The notes: generated by a model from the letters alone, not told the origin. A stretch of DNA of 64,000 nt from Halobacteriovoraceae bacterium (GCA_020635135.1 JACKAJ010000016.1:124001-188000); one strand, 5' to 3'; numbered from the stretch's first letter, positions 35,658 through 44,372 are shown. Translations and numbers: made by a program.

Positions 35658-36392
35658 ATGTCATCATTTCTTAAATCACTACGAATTGTCGTTCTCAATA
35701 ATGCTTGTAACTATTTTGAAGATAAAGATGTCCGCAACACTTTCGGAAAATTTTTGGCCACCAAAAGAAGTGGCTATAATAAAGAATACATGGACAGTGC
35801 TCTTCCTTTTGATACCACCGATTTTTTTTCAACTCACTTGGCAATATGCCAAGATACTAAAGATGGTTTAAACCCAATCTGTGTTTATAAAAGTGTTCCC
35901 TTATCACTTTGTCGCAAACACAACGTGGAATTCTGTCCCTTAACACTTATTGAAAAAGGCGGAAGTTCTGAGTGTCACGCGAGTATCCAAACGATCGTTA
36001 AAAATTGTCTTAAAAAGAAAACTGAACTTTCCTATGATTGCTCTTGGACTGTTGTTCCTGAATTTAGAAAATCTGAACATTCTATCATGCTGCGAGAACT
36101 GGCCATGGCGCTTGGTTACTGGCATCACCACGACTACAATATTCCTGAATGGATGACCTGCGGGATTCTCAGAATGAAAACAGACAAATTTTTCTTTAAA
36201 ATGGGCCACCATGCAATCAGCTCCAAACCCATTTTTAAACACCCTTGCCTCAATGGAGAAGAAGCCGTTATGGTTCACCTTGAAAAATTTTCCAGGTGGG
36301 CGACCGATATTTCAATGGGTTATCAGAATCTCTGGGAAAATCGCCTTGAGCTCGGTGACATTTACGAAATTGAAATCGCAGCAGCTGCTTAA
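35658..36392 (+). CDS. GNAT-like protein, possibly N-acyltransferase/autoinducer-synthase type
   Basis: AAGGAGG 9 nt upstream marks the start. The 244-residue cytoplasmic protein has no firm family match by eye. The order of segments resembles FeeM/LuxI-type GNAT folds: an N-terminal KRSGYNKEYMDSALPFDTTD, a mid strand SWTVVPEFRKSEHSIMLREL (the 'V.P..R......L' GNAT pattern) and FFKMGHHAI near the end. It carries five cysteines and several histidines. It is divergent from a methyltransferase and followed by two HTH regulators, so a signal-synthesis role is possible but unproven. Alternatives include an unrelated GNAT or hypothetical protein. Confidence 0.5.
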   Translation: MSSFLKSLRIVVLNNACNYFEDKDVRNTFGKFLATKRSGYNKEYMDSALPFDTTDFFSTHLAICQDTKDGLNPICVYKSVPLSLCRKHNVEFCPLTLIEKGGSSECHASIQTIVKNCLKKKTELSYDCSWTVVPEFRKSEHSIMLRELAMALGYWHHHDYNIPEWMTCGILRMKTDKFFFKMGHHAISSKPIFKHPCLNGEEAVMVHLEKFSRWATDISMGYQNLWENRLELGDIYEIEIAAAA

Positions 36393-36418
36393 GAAATCTA
36401 TAATTTTGACAGACCAAA

Positions 36419-36467
36419 TTGACTTGGTGTCCAGTTCGCTATATTCTCTTTGGAATTATGGACACCA
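36419..36467 (+). promoter_or_regulatory. sigma70-like promoter overlapped by a 9-bp palindromic operator
   Basis: TTGACT (36419-36424), a 17-bp spacer and TATTCT (36442-36447) form the best consensus promoter in the window. It is framed by TGGTGTCCA (36425-36433) and its exact reverse complement TGGACACCA (36459-36467), separated by 25 bp; arm centres are 34 bp apart, about three helical turns. The -10 lies between the arms, so binding by the HTH protein encoded immediately downstream would block transcription. Confidence 0.65.
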
Positions 36468-37294
36468 TGAACCCTCAAGAAATAAAAGAAAACATCCTTT
36501 TACACACTCCGCTTATTATTAAATGTGCGCGAATGTCCTCAGGTTACGGACAAGCTGATTTTGCCAAACTTCTCGGCATTACCCAGTCAACAATCTCGAA
36601 ACTAGAATCAGGAATACTTGTCCCTGATGCCATTACCTGGGCGATTTTGTGTCAGCAAACAAATATTCCGCTTGATTCTAATTACCTTGGATTTATTGAT
36701 TTAAAAGAAAATTCAAAAAATAAATTTAGATTGAGTTCTCAAAATCCTTTTGTTTCTAAGCTAATCGATAAAAAATACCGTGAAAACTGTAACTACAATA
36801 ATCGCTTTATTATGCCTATTCTTAACCATCTCCATATCCAATTGGGGACTAAAGACTACCAAAAAGCTCTTAAAAGTTTAAAAGTTGATCCTTGTTATTT
36901 TTATCGCTTAGATCTTCAAGTCAATGATAACTTCATTGATAAAATACAAGCCAAATTTTTTCCGAAAACTTCACCAGAACAACTTTTTGATAATTTTTGG
37001 TCGAGAAAAGTGCATGGATCTTATTTCTGTGATTATGTTGGGATGAAACACAACTCTGTTAAAAAGGTTCAATATTTTGTAAAACATGCTAAAGCTTACA
37101 ATTGTGAGTTTGATTATGAAATAAAAGATCAGACGAAAAAAGATATTCAATTAGAAGTCTCTCCTTCTACATCTAAGCCAAGTGCTTTTATGAATCAGTA
37201 TAATATATCTTTTTTGAAACACATGACTGAAAACAAAAACCAATTTAAAATTACAGAGAAAGAAAGTTCATGGATCATCCAAGTAGCGAATTAA
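36458..37294 (+). CDS. XRE-family HTH protein with unknown sensor domain
   Basis: The HTH is clear: GYGQADFAKLLGITQSTISKLESG (residues ~26-50, quoted in two parts GYGQADFAKLLGITQ and STISKLESG). The remaining ~220 residues contain helix-rich and mixed segments (PILNHLHIQLGTKDY, FDNFWSRKVHGSYF) shared in layout with the next gene, so they are likely sensor domains. I start it at 36458 since the frame farther upstream overlaps the -35; 36467 is possible. The predicted transcription start is only a few bases before the ATG, so the message is nearly leaderless. It overlaps the next gene by 25 bp. Confidence 0.75.
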   Translation: MDTMNPQEIKENILLHTPLIIKCARMSSGYGQADFAKLLGITQSTISKLESGILVPDAITWAILCQQTNIPLDSNYLGFIDLKENSKNKFRLSSQNPFVSKLIDKKYRENCNYNNRFIMPILNHLHIQLGTKDYQKALKSLKVDPCYFYRLDLQVNDNFIDKIQAKFFPKTSPEQLFDNFWSRKVHGSYFCDYVGMKHNSVKKVQYFVKHAKAYNCEFDYEIKDQTKKDIQLEVSPSTSKPSAFMNQYNISFLKHMTENKNQFKITEKESSWIIQVAN

Positions 37295-38178
37295 ATTCTT
37301 TTTCTAAAGAAAATATCAATTCCAAAATTCTAAATTTTTTAGTCAAAACAAAATTTATTCTTGATCTAAATGACGAGGAATTTGCCAATATCTTTGAACT
37401 CCCTCAGAATTCAATCACCTCTATTTTATCGAATAAAAATACCATCCGAATTGACCACTTTGCCTATATTTTGGAGCGCTTAAACCTCAGTTTTGAGGCC
37501 GTCATCAACGACACAATTGACTACGAGGTGCTGCTCAAACAGTTCCATCACAACCCCTACTCTATCCCAAAGAAGTACACCAAGTGCGCTCAAAGTAAAA
37601 AAAGAACCTTAAAAAATATTTTTAACTATATTTTGAGATACCGGGGAGGCTTTTATCTTCGCTCTATCCTCAAGTATTTTCAAGTCCACGTCGAGGCCTT
37701 TCACGACGATGATGGATTGATTAATCACAATTTCATGACTGATTTGTTAACACTTTTAAGTGAAAAGAATTTTGATCCAAAAGATATCTACGCCATGGGA
37801 GCAAATTCATTTCAGTGTAATGAAGGCGGCTTCATTTCTCAGATGTTTCAAAACTTTAATTCTCAACAAGATGTTCTCGAGTGTCTTGCGCATGAAAAAT
37901 CATATTTTTTTGATAAGAACTATGAATACAAAATTACCAAAATGAATAAGAACGAATGCTTTATGCAAATCAGCCAATTTGAAGAAGTGGCCGAAAAGTT
38001 AGGGAAAGTCCTGCTTGGAAGCGAGCTTGTGAATACTCTCAAAGCAGGTGTTATTTCGACCATCCCTCAATATGCAGGATTTCAACCAGCCCACGTCACA
38101 ACACTCAAGAGTGTCCATCAGGGATCGCCCTACACTCTTTATCATATTCAATTTTCTCAAGAAAAGTTTCTTCACTAA
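37270..38178 (+). CDS. HTH-like protein, tandem relative of the upstream regulator
   Basis: The first ~75 residues have a degenerate XRE-type HTH (LNDEEFANIFELPQNSITSI). The middle resembles the neighbour's domain (NYILRYRGGFYLRSILKYFQ, then DLLTLLSEKNFD). The C-terminus, IPQYAGFQPAHVTTLKSVHQ then GSPYTLYHIQF, recalls the end of V4R/HNOB-type sensor domains ('G.P...v.....GdpyC.f.i'), though without the usual cysteine. It is translated in a different frame beginning inside the upstream gene. It probably pairs with that regulator; ligand and targets are unknown. Confidence 0.65.
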   Translation: MDHPSSELNSFSKENINSKILNFLVKTKFILDLNDEEFANIFELPQNSITSILSNKNTIRIDHFAYILERLNLSFEAVINDTIDYEVLLKQFHHNPYSIPKKYTKCAQSKKRTLKNIFNYILRYRGGFYLRSILKYFQVHVEAFHDDDGLINHNFMTDLLTLLSEKNFDPKDIYAMGANSFQCNEGGFISQMFQNFNSQQDVLECLAHEKSYFFDKNYEYKITKMNKNECFMQISQFEEVAEKLGKVLLGSELVNTLKAGVISTIPQYAGFQPAHVTTLKSVHQGSPYTLYHIQFSQEKFLH

Positions 38179-38193
38179 GATTATTTGTGATAA

Positions 38194-38271
38194 TGGAGGA
38201 GACAGCCGGATTTGAACCGGCGGCTGTACGGTTTTGCAAACCGTTCCCTTGGACCACTCGGGCATGTCTCC
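38194..38271 (-). tRNA. tRNA-Cys (GCA)
   Basis: On the minus strand from 38271: acceptor GGAGACA, D-arm CCC/GGG, anticodon stem ACGGT / ACCGT around loop TTGCAAA giving anticodon GCA, T-arm GCCGG-TTCAAAT-CCGGC, acceptor TGTCTCC, discriminator T and encoded CCA (38194-38196). U73 with GCA is the cysteine identity set. It is the only intact tRNA in the window. Confidence 0.97.
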
Positions 38272-38320
38272 TTAAAAAATATTCAAACTAACAAATCAAA
38301 ACAACAAATTCTAAACTATA

Positions 38321-38438
38321 ACGGTTTTGCCTTTTGCTCAAACCGTTCCCTTTAGTCACTTCCGCATCCTGCTTCAGTGTGGCCTTTGGCCAACCACACA
38401 TCGTGCTCCTGCACTCTGTGCCACTCGGGCATGTCTCC
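38321..38438 (-). pseudogene. broken tRNA-Cys copy with 68-bp insert
   Basis: This sits in the gap between tRNA-Cys and the IHF gene. Read on the plus strand, ACGGTTTTG, a 9-bp insertion, CAAACCGTTCCCTT, a 68-bp insert (38353-38420) and CCACTCGGGCATGTCTCC reproduce the intact tRNA's anticodon, D-arm and 5' acceptor. The T-arm and 3' acceptor are absent. The insert contains the hairpin TGGCC-TTT-GGCCA and matches nothing else I see. Bases 38439-38600 hold no gene, only a direct TTTGTCAG repeat and a short GCTGA/TCAGC hairpin. Confidence 0.75.
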
Positions 38439-38600
38439 TCAAAAAGATAATCGAAATTTAGAATTTATAAGTAATAAACTTAAATTTTAAAGTACCGTAA
38501 AAACTTACTATTTGTCAGGGGATTTGTCAGTGAAAATGAGCCCAGATAACTGTTTTTAAGAACTTCGCGCAATGCAAATGCTGAAGTTTCAGCGAAAAAT

Positions 38601-38906
38601 CTAGGCGTCCTTGATGAGGTATTTGTCTTTCCCTTCGTCCACCATTTCCTTCAGTTCTTTACCGACTTTGAAGAATGGGACTTTCTTAGGGCTAACCTTC
38701 ACAACTTTACCAGTCTTGGGGTTTCGGCCTTCATAAGCTTTGTAGTTGCGGTTTGCAAAGGAGCCAAATCCACGAATTTCGATTCGATCGTCATCAAAAA
38801 GCGACTGGATCATGCAATCGAAGATAATATTGACCACTTTCTCAGAGTGAGTATGCGAAAGATTGGCCTGTTTTTCTAAAGCGTTGATAAGATCGGCTTT
38901 AGTCAT
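38601..38906 (-). CDS. HU/IHF-family nucleoid protein (IHF-beta-like)
   Basis: The 101-residue protein follows the family from end to end: N-terminal helices MTKADLINALEKQANLS, then IEIRGFGSFANRNYKAYE, GRNPKTGKVVKV and PKKVPFFKVGKELKE. The GRNPKTG arm with its conserved proline intercalates into bent DNA. The RIEIRGFGSF style favours IHF-beta over HU. AAGGAG lies 7 nt before the start. The Asp-rich tail is a short extension. It could bend promoter DNA of many genes; no local target is obvious. Confidence 0.93.
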   Translation of the reverse strand: MTKADLINALEKQANLSHTHSEKVVNIIFDCMIQSLFDDDRIEIRGFGSFANRNYKAYEGRNPKTGKVVKVSPKKVPFFKVGKELKEMVDEGKDKYLIKDA

Positions 38907-39137
38907 AATTAGCTCCTTATATGAGGTAAGTCCCTATTATTATAAAAGAATTTTTGAATCTCTCTAAGTAGGAAATAATGGTTCCCCCCTTCAATCTGCC
39001 AACAAAGAAAGGCAAAATCTCGCATCACGATTTCTCACAAATCTACTATAACCTATTGAAATTACATGGTCCGAGCAAGAAAGCCTGACTTTTTCACCCT
39101 TCATTAAACTAAAATCATAGTATAGAGGGAAATTTTA

Positions 39138-40652
39138 ATGATAGGGCAAAAACTAAAAAATTTATTAAAGATTTCGCTAATATGCAGCTTTTTGACCGGC
39201 TGTTTATTTGATGAATCCCCTCGCGGCAATCGCGGAACTGCTACCTCGGGAGGAAGCAGTCTTTCGCAAGGAATCAAGCCTGAATCAGAAGTTAAAATGC
39301 TTCCCAATTACTGCGCATGCAATGAAGGAAAGCCTATCATTCTTGGAAATTGTCTCAATTTTTGTGCCGACAAAGTGGATTCTCAAGACACCCTCTATAT
39401 TGAAACTATTTTAGGAAAATCGATCTCTCTGAATCCCCAATTAGGATCACTTTATAATTGGTGTTTTAAAGAAGTTATTAGCGAAGATGGCGTTTCCAGT
39501 GGGGCCAACCCAAGCTGCGTGATTGAGGCCATGGATTCTAACGGCTCGACAACTTCGTTGGATGTCATCATTAATCCAGGTGACAACAAGTTTACCGTGA
39601 ATCTTCAATCCCTCACCTACGATCAAGCTTACATCCTCACTTTGATTGAACAGTCTTCACAAGCGAGATCAAATTCTATTCAAATTAAAAAAGTAAAAAA
39701 TTTTCCAACAGAACCAGCTATCGGCCCCCTTGGAATTTCACCCGTGCATCGCTATGACTGTCATCGAAATTACAATCAAACAGCTGCGGGTGGCGAAGCC
39801 TTTTATCGCCTCACATATTTTTATACCGTGAACGATCCAACGCCACTACCTCCAGGAACAGATACTCTGGCTTTTCACTGTCACGACACTCAACTCTATG
39901 GCCCTGTCGATGGCCCACTTTTTCCAAGACTTGAGCTTTCTTATAATAGCTTCGCTGTTTGGAATCCCACAGACCCACGTTTTTTTGATAACGATGCCAA
40001 TCAACGCTACGACATTCACGATATTCTCCAAGGAAGATTAGATGCCACTGGAAATAGCAACATCACTGTTCCCACTATTTTCCAACCCATCAACTGGCCA
40101 AATGCTCCTCTACTCAATAATGATGGTTCTGTTCAAGAACAAGATGCTGAGGGAGCTCCTACCATGGGCTTTATCATGCGCGCTTGGATGGATGAAAATT
40201 ATAAAGGCTATTGTCCCAACAATTCTCACTACACTTCTCAGGATCCTCTTTTTAGAGAGCTCGGTGATATCTTAGGAGTGGAAACTGAAGCCCTGTACTT
40301 TGCGGAAAGAATGGCCTTTTCAATATTTAACTTAGATGGAACTCAAGGAGTGTCCGAACCCAATTATCTTCTTGTTAAAGAATCTCTCATTAAGAAAATT
40401 TGGTTTTATATCGACGGCTTTGATGCTGCTGGAAATCCTCAGTACAAAACACCGACTGATGAGAATATTCGAGGGAAAACAGTTTATTTTTATTGGCCTG
40501 CTAACACCGTTACGCCAACAGTGCAGTCTGACTATCAAAAACTCTATCGCGTAAAACACACCACTGATATCAGCGACAGTAGCTCTACGCTCAATGGCCC
40601 TATTCCTTCAACGCCTCCACACGACAAGCGGATCGGATGCGTTCCCAAATAA
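39138..40652 (+). CDS. large lipoprotein of unknown function
   Basis: The signal sequence ends in lipobox LTGC (acylated Cys near residue 22) followed by LFDESPRGNRG, so the mature protein is lipid-anchored. The ~480-residue mature chain has at least eight cysteines, mostly early (NYCACNEGKPIILGNCLNFC), suggesting disulfides, and WND/NPTDPRFFD-type aspartate-rich loops (DNDANQRYD) that could bind calcium. No family recognised. GAGGGA precedes the ATG, with a -10-like TAGTAT. It ends 4 bp from a convergent gene. Confidence 0.75.
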   Translation: MIGQKLKNLLKISLICSFLTGCLFDESPRGNRGTATSGGSSLSQGIKPESEVKMLPNYCACNEGKPIILGNCLNFCADKVDSQDTLYIETILGKSISLNPQLGSLYNWCFKEVISEDGVSSGANPSCVIEAMDSNGSTTSLDVIINPGDNKFTVNLQSLTYDQAYILTLIEQSSQARSNSIQIKKVKNFPTEPAIGPLGISPVHRYDCHRNYNQTAAGGEAFYRLTYFYTVNDPTPLPPGTDTLAFHCHDTQLYGPVDGPLFPRLELSYNSFAVWNPTDPRFFDNDANQRYDIHDILQGRLDATGNSNITVPTIFQPINWPNAPLLNNDGSVQEQDAEGAPTMGFIMRAWMDENYKGYCPNNSHYTSQDPLFRELGDILGVETEALYFAERMAFSIFNLDGTQGVSEPNYLLVKESLIKKIWFYIDGFDAAGNPQYKTPTDENIRGKTVYFYWPANTVTPTVQSDYQKLYRVKHTTDISDSSSTLNGPIPSTPPHDKRIGCVPK

Positions 40653-40656
40653 TCAT

Positions 40657-41457
40657 TTAAAATAGATACTGCTTGGCAATTCGAATGGTAGGAGAAAGTT
40701 CTCTAAAAAAGGCGCTATAAAATAATCCAAAAGTAAAAACCATGACAACGAGCCGCACTCCAAGCTTTTTGACAAACTTTTTAATAATAGAAACGTCATC
40801 GCGGACAATTTTAGCGCTAAAATAAAAACCAAATATCAAAAACATAAAAGCAAAAATCCCGTAATTTCTAAGCCGCTTTTTTTTGAGTCCAATGGACATC
40901 GCCTTTGGAAGCGCCTCTTTATCAACAAACCAATGGGCCACAAAATTTTCAAACTTTGGATAGTCTTGGAAAAACTTCCCAATTGGGCTTCCTGAATATT
41001 GCGATCGCAACATGTCTTTAATTTGTTCCGCTGTAAATTGTGAGAAAGGATTGTTTTTAGACATCTCTTTCATGACCGATTCGGCCATTTTAGTGAGTTC
41101 TGGATTTTCCTTGAGCTGGCCTGGCAGTATGGCGCCTTGAGAGTTTTGAAAATTTTGGAGCATTTCTTTAAACACACCACTTTCCATCATTTGTTGCATT
41201 TGCTGAACTTGTTCGTCTGAAAGTTTTAATTCCGTTTGGAGTTCTTGATCGCTAATGGGTTTATTTCCTTGAAGTTGAGCAGCCTCTTTGAGAATCTCTT
41301 GCAACTGTTCAGGGTTAACTCTCCCCTCATTTGCTTCAAGATTTTTAATTTTCTCAACAATCTCAGGAGGCAATTCCATCACGGCCTTCCCTTGAGAATA
41401 AGTCCCGAGGGAAGTCCCTAGCAATATTAAGATGAAAATATATTTCAAAAAGATCAT
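40657..41457 (-). CDS. membrane protein of unknown function at end of sec operon
   Basis: A signal peptide (MIFLKYIFILILLGTSLGTYS) leads into a ~150-residue Gln/Glu/Met-rich helical region (EQVQQMQQMMESG), then two membrane helices near residues 195-213 and 232-252. Its start codon directly follows the secF stop, and it is the last gene of queA-tgt-yajC-tatA-secD-secF. It may be an accessory to the Sec or Tat machinery, but only the position supports that. I do not recognise the family. Confidence 0.65.
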   Translation of the reverse strand: MIFLKYIFILILLGTSLGTYSQGKAVMELPPEIVEKIKNLEANEGRVNPEQLQEILKEAAQLQGNKPISDQELQTELKLSDEQVQQMQQMMESGVFKEMLQNFQNSQGAILPGQLKENPELTKMAESVMKEMSKNNPFSQFTAEQIKDMLRSQYSGSPIGKFFQDYPKFENFVAHWFVDKEALPKAMSIGLKKKRLRNYGIFAFMFLIFGFYFSAKIVRDDVSIIKKFVKKLGVRLVVMVFTFGLFYSAFFRELSPTIRIAKQYLF

Positions 41458-42348
41458 TTACGATTTTTGAAATTTAGATAAGAACAACACAGTTGGGGCT
41501 GCAATAAAAAGTGACGAATAAGTCCCGATAAAAACCCCAAGCACAATCGCAAAAAAGAAGTCGTGGATAATCCCACCACCGAAATAGAACATTGCGATCC
41601 CAACAAAAAGCGTGGTTGCTGAAGTGAGTGTCGTTCTTGAAAGTGTTTCATTGAGTGCATTATTAATGTGCTCTTTGAGTTTTCCTCCAACGCGTTTTTC
41701 TTCGTGTTCCCGAACCCGGTCGTAAACAACCACCGTATCGTTAACGGAATAACCAATAACCGCAAGCAAAGCACCGACAATTTGCAGGCTGAATTCTTTA
41801 TCGGTGAGAACAAAAATACCACAGATAATAAGAACATCGTGAAAAAGAGCAACAACTGCTCCCGGCGAATATTTAAAATCAAATCGTAAACCGATATAGA
41901 TGAGAATCGCTGCCAACGCCATCAGCATGGCGTAAACCCCAGATATTTGGAGTTGTTGTCCGGCCTTTGGCCCTACGATATCTGTTTTTCTAATTTCAAT
42001 TCCTTGGGCAGCAAAGCTTTCGCTTAAGTGCTCTGTAATTTTGGTCGTTAACTTGTTGATGTCTTCATCTTTGCTGGCAGCAACTTTGATGAGAAATTCA
42101 TTTTGGTTAGCTTCCCCAATGGATTGGACTGAAGAGACATTATAGTCAGACTTAGCTAAAGAATCTCTCACCCCAACGTCACTCACATCTTGCGCAAACT
42201 TAACTTGAATTTCAGCCCCTCCTCGAAAATCAACTCCGAGATTTAGTCCCTGAAAAAAGATCAAGTAAAGTGATCCCAAAACGGCCAGCGAAGAAATCGT
42301 CACGGCCAATGCAAACTTTCCAACAAAATCTATATTTAATTTATTCAT
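41458..42348 (-). CDS. secF: protein translocase subunit SecF
   Basis: The 296-residue protein has six membrane helices with the first near residues 12-30 and the rest clustered from 135. Family motifs include NLGVDFRGGAEIQVKF near 30-46, DIVGPKAGQQL near 125 and a late GYSVNDTVVVYDRVREH. SecF pairs with SecD to use the proton motive force in late steps of protein export. The gene follows secD by 12 bp, and its stop abuts the next gene's start. Length is usual. Confidence 0.97.
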   Translation of the reverse strand: MNKLNIDFVGKFALAVTISSLAVLGSLYLIFFQGLNLGVDFRGGAEIQVKFAQDVSDVGVRDSLAKSDYNVSSVQSIGEANQNEFLIKVAASKDEDINKLTTKITEHLSESFAAQGIEIRKTDIVGPKAGQQLQISGVYAMLMALAAILIYIGLRFDFKYSPGAVVALFHDVLIICGIFVLTDKEFSLQIVGALLAVIGYSVNDTVVVYDRVREHEEKRVGGKLKEHINNALNETLSRTTLTSATTLFVGIAMFYFGGGIIHDFFFAIVLGVFIGTYSSLFIAAPTVLFLSKFQKS

Positions 42349-42360
42349 GCTCTTTTCCTC

Positions 42361-44070
42361 TTAGATACTTACTGACTGGCCTTTCACTCTTTCCATATAA
42401 AATTCAAACATCAATTTACCGACGAAATAAGAACAATAAATTGTTGCTGCAATACCGATTAATAGGGTTACGGCAAAACCTCGAATTGGTCCTGTTCCAA
42501 AGTTTAGAAGGGCAATACCGGCCACGGCCGTTGTTAAGTTGGCATCGAGTATCGTCCAAAAAGCTTTTCCAAACCCGGACTCCACTGCCGCTCTGGCCGA
42601 AGCCCCCGCTTCCAGTTCTTCTCTTATTCTTTCAAAAATAATAATGTTCGCATCGACCGCCATCCCAATGGTGAGAACAATACCAGCGATCCCCGGCAAT
42701 GTAAGGGTTGCTTCGAGACCGACCAAACAACCGAGAACGATCAATATGTTGAGTAACAAGGTCCAGGCAGCGATAACTCCAGAAACTTTGTAATAGACAA
42801 GAATAAAGAGGAAAACCGCAATAATCCCAATCATCCCCCCAAACTCAGCCTTCTTAATCGAATCAGCTCCAAGGCTTGGACCAACAATTCTTTGTTCTTG
42901 AAACTCCAATTCAACTGGCAGCGCACCAGCTCTTAAAACGAGTGCAAGATCGCGAGCTTGTTTGAGAATTTCTTCTTGAGTTCCTTGACCGAGAGTGATT
43001 CGTGCATGACCACCTGCAATTCGCCCATTGATTGAAGGCGCACTGTAAACGTTTCCATCGAGGATGATAGCTAAGCGTTTTCCCACATTCTTCCCCGTGA
43101 TATCTTCAAATCTCTTAGCACCATCAGATTTAAACTCAAGGCTAACTTCCGGCATATTATCTTGTCGGTTCATGGTCACGGCCGCTTCTTGAAGGTCGTC
43201 CCCTGAGAGTTTTGAGATTTTCTCGACAAGGTAAGCTCTTCCCAAACTCACGTCGTTAGTTTTCTTATTAATTATTTTTTCGAAAACGACTTCGTAACCT
43301 TTAGGGATATCGTCTTTTAAGAATGTATTTATTTTTTCTAAAAATGCTGAATACAACTCACCTTTTTTGTATTCGATTCCTTGCTCTTTTGCTTTTTCAA
43401 GCCATTCTTGCAGAGAACCCGCACTTTCTTCATCGTTAACAAGCTTAAATTCAAGCTTAGCGGTTTTTCCAATCAAAGATTTCGCGCGATCAATGTCTTT
43501 AACCCCTGGGAGCTGAACTACAATTCGATCTTCACCTTGAGATATAATTTCAGGTTCGTTAACACCAAATTCGTCAATCCGGTTTCTAATAACTTCAATG
43601 GATTTCGTAACTGCGTTTTTTTCAATATCGTTTCGTAAACTGGTGTTGATTCCATATTTTAACTCACTTCCAACTTCGCTAGTTAAGCGCAAGTGATAGC
43701 TAAAACGTTCTTTAATTATTTCATGAGCTTTTTGTTTTTGATTATCAGATGCGAATGAAATAGAAAGCTGGGGGTCATTAATGTCTTTTAAATCAAAATC
43801 ATTAATCGTTCCCTTTAAGTCTTCCTCTTCTTCAAGATAGCTCACAGCTCTTTGAACTTGTTTCTCAACTTCGTCTTTATAAACTTTGTTAAAGTCGATT
43901 CCCAGGACAATATAAAGCCCCCCTTGCAAATCCAAACCTAAATTTATTTTTGATTTTACAGGGTAAGAACTCCCCTCTTTGATAGGAAAAAATGTAGGGA
44001 CAATACTCATTGATGTTATAACTACTACAAAGAGCATGAGAAGGAATTTGTACCACCAGTTGCGCTTCAT
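42361..44070 (-). CDS. secD: protein translocase subunit SecD
   Basis: The 569-residue protein begins with one helix, then LGLDLQGGLYIVLGID, the P1 periplasmic domain ending near residue 370, and five further helices including the segment GMAVDANIIIFERIREEL. All are SecD landmarks. It forms the SecDF complex with the next gene. It overlaps tatA by 4 bp (ATGA), so tatA, secD and secF are translated as a coupled block. Confidence 0.97.
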   Translation of the reverse strand: MKRNWWYKFLLMLFVVVITSMSIVPTFFPIKEGSSYPVKSKINLGLDLQGGLYIVLGIDFNKVYKDEVEKQVQRAVSYLEEEEDLKGTINDFDLKDINDPQLSISFASDNQKQKAHEIIKERFSYHLRLTSEVGSELKYGINTSLRNDIEKNAVTKSIEVIRNRIDEFGVNEPEIISQGEDRIVVQLPGVKDIDRAKSLIGKTAKLEFKLVNDEESAGSLQEWLEKAKEQGIEYKKGELYSAFLEKINTFLKDDIPKGYEVVFEKIINKKTNDVSLGRAYLVEKISKLSGDDLQEAAVTMNRQDNMPEVSLEFKSDGAKRFEDITGKNVGKRLAIILDGNVYSAPSINGRIAGGHARITLGQGTQEEILKQARDLALVLRAGALPVELEFQEQRIVGPSLGADSIKKAEFGGMIGIIAVFLFILVYYKVSGVIAAWTLLLNILIVLGCLVGLEATLTLPGIAGIVLTIGMAVDANIIIFERIREELEAGASARAAVESGFGKAFWTILDANLTTAVAGIALLNFGTGPIRGFAVTLLIGIAATIYCSYFVGKLMFEFYMERVKGQSVSI

Positions 44071-44333
44071 GATTCATCCTTTTGCTTCGACTCACTTTTA
44101 TCTGTTTTATCTGTCGCGGTTGTTTGAATAACGTTTTTGTCTTCTTCTTTGGGAATTTCTTTTTGAGCACGCTGTTCTGGTGGAGGCTCATCACCCATCC
44201 CCTTCAATGCGTTTTGAAAGTCTCGAATCCCTTTTCCTAAATTCTTTGCAATATCTGGTAACTTTTTGGGCCCTATAAAAATAAGGGCAATCACCAAGAT
44301 CAGCAAAATCTCCATGGCACCTAAACCAAACAT
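44067..44333 (-). CDS. tatA: twin-arginine translocase subunit TatA/E
   Basis: The 88-residue protein has the canonical layout: a short N-terminal membrane helix (MEILLILVIALIFIGPKKLP, with the FGP hinge as IGP) and an amphipathic helix (DIAKNLGKGIRDFQNALKG) followed by a charged tail. It forms the Tat pore with TatC, which is not in this window. It sits between yajC and secD. Confidence 0.93.
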   Translation of the reverse strand: MFGLGAMEILLILVIALIFIGPKKLPDIAKNLGKGIRDFQNALKGMGDEPPPEQRAQKEIPKEEDKNVIQTTATDKTDKSESKQKDES

Positions 44334-44372
44334 ATTGATATCCTTATGACTTTAGTTTGGCTTTATGGTAAA

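Noticed and set aside
37999..38265. Minus-strand frame across tRNA-Cys
   Set aside because: It runs through the tRNA and overlaps the C-terminal end of a better supported gene.
38353..38420. Insertion sequence in the broken tRNA copy
   Set aside because: 68 bp is far too short for a transposase gene and no flanking duplication is evident; it is reported as an insert of unknown origin.
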